Source of the DNA: Dokdonella sp.
GTDB taxonomy: Bacteria; Pseudomonadota; Gammaproteobacteria; Xanthomonadales; Rhodanobacteraceae
NCBI GenBank assembly: GCA_030150315.1
Contig: JASLGB010000212.1
Coordinates: 1 to 6,647 of the forward strand
Reading direction: 5' to 3'
DNA length: 6,647 nt
Part shown: piece after piece, positions 1 through 6,367 of the stretch
Layout: each line of letters begins with the position of its first letter
Position numbering within the stretch: the stretch's first letter is position 1
The notes under the pieces: generated by a model
What the model was told of the DNA's origin: nothing
Seen by the model: the letters and a program-made list of their open reading frames with translations, nothing else
Databases searched by the model: none
Translations under genes and position numbers: made by a program

Positions 1-2
1 GC

Positions 3-1112
3 AGACCGAGATGGCCGGTGCCATGCACGACCACCTTCCGCGCTTCCGGTAATCGCAGATGTCGCGCCGGGTCGGTGTGGATGCCGAGCGCGCTGTCGAG
101 CGGCACCGTCAATGGCCTCAGTGGCGGCGGGCTGGTATTGCAACTCAACGGTGGCGGCGATCTGGCCCTTGCCGGCGACGGTCCGTATGCCTTCGCCCCG
201 CGACTGGTCGATGGCGCCAGCTACCTGGTCACCGTGAAAAGCCAGCCGCAAGGCCAGCTGTGCACGCTGTCCAATCCGGGCGGAACGGTGCAGGGCGCCG
301 ATGTCGGCACGGTGGGCGTGAGCTGCGCGCCGCTGCTGGCCAATCTGCATCTGGGCATCGACGACGGCCATGCGTATTCGCGTTACGGACAGGTGCGCGA
401 CTACTTCGTCACCCTCGCCAATACCGGCAATGCCGCCGCCGACGGCGTCGCGGTCGCTGCCGCGTTCAGCGCCGCGTTCGACCTGCCGAACCTGCGCTGG
501 ACGTGCCTGGACAGCAGCGCCGGCTGTGCGGTCGCCGATGGCGAAGGCGGTTTCGACACGCTTGCCGATGTGCCGGCCAGCGGCAGCGTCACCTGGATCG
601 TCAGTGCTCCGGTGCGCGGCGACAGCGGCCAGCCCGATGCCACGGTGACCGTCACGCAAGCGGCTCCGCGTGGCGTCCCCGCCGGTTCGAGCGACACCAA
701 TACGCTGGTCGTCTTCCGCGACGGCCTCGATGTGCCCTACGGCGACGGCGCCGAGGCGGTGATCACAAGCGTCGCCTCGGTGCGTGTGCGCGACGGCGAC
801 GCCGCGACGATCGAATGGCCGACGGCAGAGCAGGGCGCCGGCATCCATTCCGTGCAGAACATCCAGACACCGGCCGGACGGGTCGCGCTGCAACGCCTGA
901 CGTGGCGCGGCGTGGATCGCGTGCGCCTGCTCGGTATCGGCGTCGACGGCGGTCAGCGCGGCAGCGCCTGGGTGACGGTGGCGCCCGACGCGCGGCTGCT
1001 CGTCGCCTATGTCGCCAGCGGCGACGGCACCGGCATCGTGCTTCTGGAAGGCGCCACGCGCCCGCTGGCGCTGCCGCAAGGCGCGAATCCGAACAAGGGA
1101 GAACAGGAATGA
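3..1112 (+). CDS. Modular extracytoplasmic protein with DUF11-like domain, 5' partial
   Basis: I recognise no function. The frame is open from the window edge; the first possible start is GTG at 18 (364 aa), and residues below count from there. Residues about 28-104 form a small beta-module with a GTVNGL start and a Cys pair (LCTL, SCAP). It matches two consecutive modules in the next gene. Residues about 108-245 resemble a DUF11/CARDB-like beta-sandwich: RYGQVRDY, a Cys pair at WTC and AGC, and the closing motif SDTNTLVVFRDG...DVPYGDG. Residues 246-364 are a beta-rich tail that I do not recognise; there is no membrane anchor. The stop overlaps the next start as ATGA, so translation is probably coupled. 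The first ~28 codons are Arg-rich, use AGA three times and look unlike the rest, so the true 5' end is uncertain (ATG 81 is another option). No signal peptide is visible; it should lie upstream unless the gene is truncated. Coding is near certain, function unknown. Confidence 0.8.
   Translation, partial: RPRWPVPCTTTFRASGNRRCRAGSVWMPSALSSGTVNGLSGGGLVLQLNGGGDLALAGDGPYAFAPRLVDGASYLVTVKSQPQGQLCTLSNPGGTVQGADVGTVGVSCAPLLANLHLGIDDGHAYSRYGQVRDYFVTLANTGNAAADGVAVAAAFSAAFDLPNLRWTCLDSSAGCAVADGEGGFDTLADVPASGSVTWIVSAPVRGDSGQPDATVTVTQAAPRGVPAGSSDTNTLVVFRDGLDVPYGDGAEAVITSVASVRVRDGDAATIEWPTAEQGAGIHSVQNIQTPAGRVALQRLTWRGVDRVRLLGIGVDGGQRGSAWVTVAPDARLLVAYVASGDGTGIVLLEGATRPLALPQGANPNKGEQE
1095..1112 (+). promoter_or_regulatory. 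Ribosome binding site and ATGA stop/start overlap
   Basis: AAGGGAG at 1095-1101 lies 7 bases before ATG 1109. The TGA of the upstream gene (1110-1112) overlaps that ATG. This supports 1109 as the start and suggests translational coupling of the two secreted-protein genes. A second candidate, AGGGAG at 1165-1170, sits only 4 bases before ATG 1175 and is less favoured. Confidence 0.6.
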
Positions 1113-3943
1113 GCCGGCTTGGCGTTGACTCGAACCGCGGCCGCGCAGGGCTGGCCGCGTCGGCAGGGAGCCGCATGGCGGCGGTGTTGCTTCTTGCGGC
1201 GGGCGGTCTTTTGGCCATGCCCGCCGGGGCCGCAGTGTGCCGCGTGAAGACGACGGGCTTGGCCGCCAGCGATGGCAGCGACTGGGCGCAGGCCACCAGC
1301 CTTCAGGCCGCGCTCGGCCGCGCCGCGTGCACGGAGTTGTGGGTTGCCGCCGGCGCGTACAAGCCGGCGAACGGATCGGATCGCGACGCCAGTTTCGTGA
1401 TCCGCGCGGGCATCGCCGTGTACGGCGGATTCGGCGGCGCCGAAACCGACCGCGCGCAGCGTGACCCGGCGCAGCATCGCAGCGTGTTGTCCGGCGACAT
1501 CGACGGCAACGACATCGTCGATGCGCACGGCGTGACGCGCGATCACGGCGACATCGTCGGCAATAACAGCTACACCGTCGTCCGCATCGCACCGACCGCA
1601 CTGATCGATACGGTGCTGGACGGATTCACCCTGAGCGCGGGGCAGGCAAACAGGTCGATGGAGCCGGATGCGGCCTTCACGGCCCGGCCTGCCGCCGCGA
1701 TCCCGCTCGGCATCGCCGGCGGTGGCCTGTCCTGTCAGGCGGAGGCGGCAGGAGAGCGTTGCGGCCCGACCTTGCGCGCGCTGGTGATTCGCGGCAACCG
1801 CAGCGACTCCCTGGGCGGCGGTCTGTTCTGCTCTGGCAATAGCCAGGGGCGCTGCGAGGCCATCCTGCGCGACGTCGCCTTTGTCGGAAACAGCGCCGGG
1901 AATGGCGGCGCGATGGCGCTGTTCAGTGCCGACGGGGGCGGCGTCGACGCCGTTGTCGAAAACGCCACCTTCAGCCGCAACGTCGGCATTGACGGCAATG
2001 CGGGGCTGTTTGCCATCGGCGGCAGCGGCGTTACCCGCGCACGGCTGCGCAACGCGACCTTCAGCGGCAACGAAGGCGGCGCGATTCTTGGCATGCCCAA
2101 CGGCCCGGTCGAGAACCTCGACGTGCAGGTGTCTGATTCGGTGCTTTGGGATGATGTGGGCAACCCCAGTGCCTATGGCACCGGAGTCCCCGTCGCGTTC
2201 CAGCGCAGCCTGTTCCGTTTGCCGATCTGTCCTTCCCCGTCCACCTTCACGCAGACGATCAGTGGCGATCCGCAGCTTGGCGCACTGCAAGAGGATGGCC
2301 GCACGCCGCTGTTCGTGCCCGGCGCCGGCAGCGTGGTGGTCGACGCGGTGGATTGCACCGGTGTTCCGACCCAAGACCAGCGTGGTGTGGCGCGTCCGCA
2401 AGGTTTGCGCTGCGACATCGGCGCCACGGAAGTGCGGCATGCCCGCGTCACGGTGGCGGTGAGCGGTGGCGGCAAGGCGAACGCGATCGCCGATCCCGCC
2501 CCGGTCGGCGCAGGCGTCGTCAACTGCCGCGAGGATTCCGGCGTGTGCACGGCGTCGTATCGGGTCGATCCACCGGTGCCGGGTCTGCTGCTGACCTTGC
2601 AGGCCGATGCCGGTCAGGCCGTGCAGTCGGCCAGCGGTTGTGGCGGCAGCCTGGCGGCTGGCGGTTTCACCTTCAGCACCGCGGCGATCGACACCGACTG
2701 CAGCGTGAGCGTGCAGTTCGCGCCCCTCCAGCGCCACATCGGCGGCACCGTGACCGGTTTGGCCGGCAGCGGCTTGCAGCTCTCGCTCAACGGCAGTGAA
2801 ACCTTGGCCGTCTCCGCCGACGGCGCGTTCCGCTTCAACACCACACTGGCCGGAGGCGACGCCTACGCGGCGGCGATCGCGGTGCAACCGCAGCAGCCGA
2901 GGCAAGACTGCGTGGTGGTCAATGGCAGCGGTGTGGTGGGTGCTGGCGACGTGACCAACATCGTCATCCACTGCGGTGCCGCCGCGACGTACACGGTCGG
3001 CGGCACGCTTTCCGGGCTGGCATCGGGCGCGTCGGTGGACTTGTCGGTCAATGGTGGGCCGACGCTGACCTTGGCCGCCAACGGTGCCTACGCGTTCGCG
3101 CCGCGCTTCCTGACTGGCGACAGCTATCGCGCGGAAATCACTGCGCAGCCGGACGCCCAGTACTGCACGCTGGCCCGCGTCGAGGGCACGATCGGCGCCA
3201 CCGACGTCACCGATCTCGACGTCTCCTGCACGGCGGGTGGCGCGCAGCTTCAGTTGAGTGTGGACGACGGCGGCACGTTCGCGCGGTACGGACAGATGCG
3301 CGACTACCGCATCACGCTGGCCAATCACGGCAACGGCACCGCCACGGACGTCGCCGTCGACGCGCTCCTGGATGCGTCGTTCGATCAGGCCAATCTGCGC
3401 TGGATCTGCGTCGCCGGAACGCCGGGCGCGACCTGTGCTGCGAGTGGCAGCGGCGCATTCCACGACATCGTCACGCTGTCGCCCGGAACCCGTCTGGTGT
3501 GGGTCGTGAGTGTGCCGATCCATAACGACAGTCCGGATGCTCAAGCGGTTTTCCTCGCGCAGGCGGCCGGCGCGCCCGGCGCCAGCGATACGAACACGCT
3601 GGTGTTGTTCCGCGATGGTCTGGATGTGCCTTACGGCGACGGCGCGACGGCGCCCGGGCCGTCGGCGGCTGCGGCTGCGACGAAGGGGATTGGAGCTGCT
3701 CTGGAAATGCCGCATGCGGACGGCGTTGCCGCCGATCCGGCAGCGACGGCCGGAACGGATGCCAATCGGCACGAGCGTTCTCCGGTTGGGCTGGGGGCAT
3801 CCACTCCGCGGGCTGCCGTCGCACCGGGCGATCCAACCGCGGTGCCGGTGGACGATCCGGCGAGCCTGTTCGGTCTGATTCTGCTGCTGATGGTGGGCGG
3901 CGGCGCGATTGCTTCGCGCTGGAACGGCTCGCAGACTCGCTGA
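1109..3943 (+). CDS. Secreted beta-helix / choice-of-anchor Q protein with DUF11-like domain and C-terminal sorting-type tail
   Basis: A 944-aa exported protein, probably surface-attached or secreted; no catalytic motif is visible. Residues 1-42 are a signal peptide (basic n-region RGR..SR, core MAAVLLLAAGGLLA, cleavage near PAGAA). Residues 44-135 match the opening of bacterial beta-helix proteins (DGSDWAQA, LWVAAGAYKP, VYGGFGG, SGDIDGND). Residues about 150-370 hold beta-helix turns (TFSRN, TFSGN, GGGL). Residues 416-443 end it with DQRGVARPQG and CDIGATE, as in choice-of-anchor Q proteins. An Ig-like repeat follows (446-539), then two small modules (543-627, 628-712), each with a Cys pair, then a DUF11-like domain (714-845) closing in SDTNTLVLFRDG. 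An Ala/Pro-rich linker leads to VPVDDPASL, about 18 hydrophobic residues and a basic end, resembling an IPTL-CTERM-type sorting signal; this assignment is inferred. ATG 1109 overlaps the upstream stop; ATG 1175 would shorten the n-region. Much longer open frames upstream and antisense are shadows. Confidence 0.9.
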   Translation: MSRLGVDSNRGRAGLAASAGSRMAAVLLLAAGGLLAMPAGAAVCRVKTTGLAASDGSDWAQATSLQAALGRAACTELWVAAGAYKPANGSDRDASFVIRAGIAVYGGFGGAETDRAQRDPAQHRSVLSGDIDGNDIVDAHGVTRDHGDIVGNNSYTVVRIAPTALIDTVLDGFTLSAGQANRSMEPDAAFTARPAAAIPLGIAGGGLSCQAEAAGERCGPTLRALVIRGNRSDSLGGGLFCSGNSQGRCEAILRDVAFVGNSAGNGGAMALFSADGGGVDAVVENATFSRNVGIDGNAGLFAIGGSGVTRARLRNATFSGNEGGAILGMPNGPVENLDVQVSDSVLWDDVGNPSAYGTGVPVAFQRSLFRLPICPSPSTFTQTISGDPQLGALQEDGRTPLFVPGAGSVVVDAVDCTGVPTQDQRGVARPQGLRCDIGATEVRHARVTVAVSGGGKANAIADPAPVGAGVVNCREDSGVCTASYRVDPPVPGLLLTLQADAGQAVQSASGCGGSLAAGGFTFSTAAIDTDCSVSVQFAPLQRHIGGTVTGLAGSGLQLSLNGSETLAVSADGAFRFNTTLAGGDAYAAAIAVQPQQPRQDCVVVNGSGVVGAGDVTNIVIHCGAAATYTVGGTLSGLASGASVDLSVNGGPTLTLAANGAYAFAPRFLTGDSYRAEITAQPDAQYCTLARVEGTIGATDVTDLDVSCTAGGAQLQLSVDDGGTFARYGQMRDYRITLANHGNGTATDVAVDALLDASFDQANLRWICVAGTPGATCAASGSGAFHDIVTLSPGTRLVWVVSVPIHNDSPDAQAVFLAQAAGAPGASDTNTLVLFRDGLDVPYGDGATAPGPSAAAAATKGIGAALEMPHADGVAADPAATAGTDANRHERSPVGLGASTPRAAVAPGDPTAVPVDDPASLFGLILLLMVGGGAIASRWNGSQTR

Positions 3944-3966
3944 CAAGTCGCCGCGCTGCCGTCTTC

Positions 3967-3996
3967 ACCCGGCGCGTAGCGTGCTACGCGCCGGGT
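3967..3996. terminator. Perfect hairpin between convergent genes, probable bidirectional terminator
   Basis: ACCCGGCGCGTAG at 3967-3979 and CTACGCGCCGGGT at 3984-3996 are exact reverse complements: a 13-bp stem with loop CGTG. It lies 23 bases after the secreted-protein stop and 33 bases beyond the stop of the convergent barrel gene. Neither side has a T-tract, so intrinsic termination is not certain. It could instead be a 3'-end stabilising hairpin or a REP-like element; I see only one copy in the window. Confidence 0.65.
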
Positions 3997-4029
3997 GGCC
4001 GAATACGGCGGCTTGGGGATGCGGGTTTG

Positions 4030-4815
4030 CTACGGCGCCGCGCTGTTGCGTGGGCTGCCAAATTGCCAGGTTGCGCCCAGCATCGGGCCGGAGAGGGCGA
4101 CATCCAGCCGACGTCCTCGCTCACCGTAATCCACACGAAGGTGCCGATAGCCCATCGACAGATGGAGATTGTCGCTGGCGCGGTAGTTGGCCAGCGCCAG
4201 CCACTGCCAGGTGCTTCTGGAGCCGACGCCGAAACCGCCAAGATCCGCATAGACCAGGCTGCTCCAGCGTGGCGCGAGGGTCTGGCGCCAACGCACGGCG
4301 ACCACCGGATCGACAAACGATGAGGGGGAGCGCGCCGAGGCGTGCGGCGGCACGTTGACCGCTGCCTGGATGTTCCAGTAACGCAGGCCGGCCATCAGGT
4401 CGACACCAGCGCGGTCGCTGGCCGCCCACGCATGACCTGCCGCCAGGGTGGCCGAGGTCTAGCGCACCTTCGCTTCCATCGATCCGCCAATGGGCAGGGG
4501 CACCGAGTCCGAGGTGCTGGCGTAGGTGAGGTCGGCATGCAGGACAACGGTGTCGCGCCGCGCGGTGCCGGTGAGGAAGGTCGCGGCATCGAGACTGTCC
4601 ATCAGCTCGGAAAAGGACTTGTCCACGCGCACCAGCGGCGCGCCGCGAGACGGTCGAATCCGGCCCTCCAGACCGCTCATCCACACATACGGCGTGATCT
4701 GATAGCGCCAGCCCGGATCGCGGCTGTCTTCCTGCGGCTGTGCATGGAGTGGCGGAAGGCCGCCCAGCGCCAGCAGCAGGGCCAGCGGCAGACGCTTGGA
4801 TACAAATGGGGGCAT
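4030..4815 (-). pseudogene. Outer-membrane beta-barrel protein interrupted by in-frame TAG
   Basis: Reads from ATG 4815 in one frame to TAG 4032-4030 (261 aa), broken at codon 119 by TAG (4461-4459). Residues 1-26 are a signal peptide (core LPLALLLALGGLPPLHA, then QPQED). The rest fits an uncharacterised Gram-negative porin-like family. Before the stop: YQITPYVWMSGLEG, SFSELMDSLDAATF and VVLHADLTY. After it: LMAGLRYWN, FVDPVVAVRW, YADLGGFGVGS and MGYRHLRVDY, ending in a beta-strand (GPMLGATWQF) typical of barrel C-termini. Both halves keep the same frame and style and there is no indel, so one point change (for example CAG to TAG) explains it. If the stop is obeyed, a 118-aa fragment without the C-terminal insertion strand results. 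GGAG lies 8 bases before the start. It is 74 bases downstream of the hydrolase gene and probably co-transcribed. Alternatives: sequencing error, or amber read-through. Confidence 0.75.
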
Positions 4816-4835
4816 CGATTGGGCTCCGGAACGGG

Positions 4836-4858
4836 CGAGCCCGGCAGCGCCGGACTCG
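4836..4858 (-). other. Intergenic hairpin between hydrolase and barrel genes
   Basis: In minus-strand RNA, CGAGUCCGGC and GCCGGGCUCG form a 10-bp stem with one G-U pair and loop GCU. The same site read on the + strand has an A-C mismatch, so the fold favours the direction in which both flanking genes are read. There is no U-tract after it. It could trim or attenuate the transcript after the hydrolase stop; function is inferred. Confidence 0.35.
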
Positions 4859-4889
4859 CGGACGGCACAAGACAGTGCGCCTGATGGAC

Positions 4890-5954
4890 TTACACGCCTT
4901 GGAAACGGAACGGCTTGGCTTGCTTGAACTGCGCATTGGCTTCGCCGGAGTAGATGGCGCGCTGATGCTGCCCAAGATCCAGACGCTTGACCCTTCCGTC
5001 GCGCTCGCTGAAATCGATTTTCTTCAGGTCAACCCAGAAGACATTCGGGGTGAGTGCCGATTCGAAGTAATAGATCTTGCGCGCGTGATCGGAGACGGTA
5101 CGCCAGCGCGTCGAAGCGATATTGGGTTGATCCGGCGTGGTGATGCCATACGGCACGGATACGTTACGGATGACGCTGAAGACACTGGCCGTGGATTCCA
5201 CGGGGTCGGTCGATTTCGGGAGGGCGTCGACATAGAACGCGGCTCGCGCGAAACGGTCGGAGGCCCGATTGGTGCCGGGAAGCATTACGGTTCCACCGAT
5301 TTGTCGCCAATAGCTTTCCAGTGCCAGTTGCTGCTCGAAAATCGGCGAATTGGTCATCACCGTGTAATCACGGCTGTGGTGAATGACCTGTTTGCCTTTG
5401 ATGTACTCGATGATGGCGCTGTCGCCGCTGGCGTCAGACAGCGACAAATGCAGCGTTGCCAGACGCTGCTCGCCCGGCGGGGCATCGCTGACCAGGGTGA
5501 ATGGCTCATCGGCAAGTGCCTTTACCGCCTCATCGACGGTGGCGAAGTTGTCGAGCATGTACTGCGTCCATGCCGCGATGCTCAGTCCGGGTTTGCTGGT
5601 ATCGCGCGACGGATATTCCGACTCGGCCAGCCACAGCAGGTTTGCCACCAGTCCCTTCTCGTTCATGCCGTCGGTGGTGGCGATGTCATACGCGCTGGCG
5701 ATGACGCTGCCATAGCGGGAGGTCCACTTCAGTGAGTTGGATCCGACCTCGCCATTTCTCTGCATGCCGCGTGGAAACATCCAAAGATGCGTGCCGGTAT
5801 CGATTTTGTAGTCCATCGAGCGTCCGGTGAAAACGCTGTCATTGGCGCCCTGATAGACAAATCGGGTGCAGGCGTCTGCCGGTGTGTTCGTGCCGAAAGT
5901 GCCAATGAGGATCGTGGCGCAGGCCGTGATGAAAAATCGTCTGACGGGTTTCAA
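4890..5954 (-). CDS. Choloylglycine hydrolase / penicillin V acylase family protein, exported (linear amide C-N hydrolase)
   Basis: A 354-aa Ntn-hydrolase of the CBAH family, which cleaves linear amide bonds (bile-salt conjugates, penicillin V, and for some Gram-negative members acyl-homoserine lactones); the substrate here cannot be told. I choose TTG 5954: GGAGG lies 7 bases before it, and it gives a clean signal peptide (MKPVRR, hydrophobic stretch, then PADA) ending directly before Cys29. In this family the nucleophile must be the N-terminal Cys, so signal cleavage would activate the enzyme in the periplasm. Other family residues are present: Arg45 and Asp48 (GRSMDY), Asn98 (GMNEKGL), Asn202 (VMTNSP) and Arg234 (SDRFARA). 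VPYG and the late TRWRTVSDH..YYF block also fit. Mature length of about 326 aa is normal. A start as far up as GTG 6206 is open in frame but adds 84 Arg-rich residues ahead of the signal and is rejected. Followed 74 bases later by the outer-membrane barrel gene. Confidence 0.92.
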   Translation of the reverse strand: MKPVRRFFITACATILIGTFGTNTPADACTRFVYQGANDSVFTGRSMDYKIDTGTHLWMFPRGMQRNGEVGSNSLKWTSRYGSVIASAYDIATTDGMNEKGLVANLLWLAESEYPSRDTSKPGLSIAAWTQYMLDNFATVDEAVKALADEPFTLVSDAPPGEQRLATLHLSLSDASGDSAIIEYIKGKQVIHHSRDYTVMTNSPIFEQQLALESYWRQIGGTVMLPGTNRASDRFARAAFYVDALPKSTDPVESTASVFSVIRNVSVPYGITTPDQPNIASTRWRTVSDHARKIYYFESALTPNVFWVDLKKIDFSERDGRVKRLDLGQHQRAIYSGEANAQFKQAKPFRFQGV

Positions 5955-5961
5955 GATTGAA

Positions 5962-5966
5962 CCTCC
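5962..5966 (-). promoter_or_regulatory. Shine-Dalgarno site that fixes a TTG start
   Basis: CCTCC on the + strand reads GGAGG on the minus strand, 7 bases ahead of TTG 5954-5952. It decides the start of the hydrolase gene against upstream GTG codons. GGTT just after it can pair with AACC a few bases inside the gene, so the start may sit in a weak hairpin. Confidence 0.75.
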
Positions 5967-6367
5967 GGTGCATTTTCGCGGGTTGCAGGGATTTTTCGAG
6001 GCTACCACGACCGAGTTTATGCTCGACCTTAAAAGGGACGGGATGACGCGGACTGGCCTTCTATGAAATAGCCGGCGAACAGGAACGGCGGAATGGCCCG
6101 CATCGACCCGGCACCGCGTTCCGGTGCATGGCGCCTTTGCGCATTCAAGCCATCGACGTGCGTGAGGCCGCGTTACCTTGGCTTGAATCGTGCCCGGATG
6201 CGTCACGCGGGAATCTCGAAGGCTTCACGGTCCTCGTTGCGTACCTCATCCCGTGCCGAGTGTTTGCAGGATCGCCTGCTGGCTCCTCCAGGAGGGCCGC
6301 GAGCCGGTGCGGGCTGGCCGTCGACCGGTCAAGGCAGGACGCGGCGCTCTGCCTCACAATCGGCGAC
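5967..6367. other. Divergent intergenic region with several dyads, no convincing gene
   Basis: About 400 bases between the hydrolase (minus) and the cardiolipin synthase (+). The A/T-richer part at about 5990-6070 is the likeliest promoter zone for the hydrolase, but I find no good -35/-10 pair. Dyads seen: GCACCG/CGGTGC with a 5-base loop (6111-6127), a 10-bp inverted repeat (6143-6152 with 6179-6188), and CCTCC-A-GGAGG with outer GGC/GCC (6281-6298). Open frames here are Arg/Ser-rich and overlap the real gene downstream, so I do not call them. Confidence 0.5.
6143..6188. repeat. Perfect 10-bp inverted repeat with 26-base spacer
   Basis: ATTCAAGCCA (6143-6152) and TGGCTTGAAT (6179-6188) are exact reverse complements in the divergent intergenic region, about 180-225 bases upstream of the cardiolipin synthase start. 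It could be an operator pair, a stem-loop in a leader, or a decayed element end. Nothing else in the sequence picks between these. Confidence 0.5.

Noticed and set aside
2..52. Tail of an upstream gene ending in TAA at 50-52
   Set aside because: Codon use is suggestive but only 16 codons are visible; kept as part of the finding on the 5' end.
59..1108. N-terminal 350-codon extension of the second gene's open frame
   Set aside because: It is the +1-shifted shadow of the first gene: Arg-rich, no signal or domain. The real start at 1109 has a ribosome site and a signal peptide.
1007..3946. 979-codon open frame antisense to the secreted protein
   Set aside because: His/Arg/Ala-rich composition expected of the complement of a GC-rich gene, no domains, no ribosome site.
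4121..4975. 284-codon minus-strand frame across the barrel gene
   Set aside because: Shadow in another frame of the barrel protein; the motifs and signal peptide belong to the 4815-4030 frame.
4740..5735. 331-codon + strand frame antisense to the hydrolase
   Set aside because: Complement of a well-supported family gene on the minus strand; no recognisable domain.
6010..6070. Possible sigma-70 promoter for the hydrolase (CATAAA or TAAACT as -10)
   Set aside because: No acceptable -35 hexamer at 16-18 bases from either candidate, so not listed as a promoter.
6203..6328. Minus-strand frame ending in RNEDREAFEIPA then stop, which looks like a natural protein C-terminus
   Set aside because: No start codon with a ribosome site, only about 40 codons, and the upstream part (SRRSCKHSA) looks non-coding. 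A gene remnant is possible but not supported.
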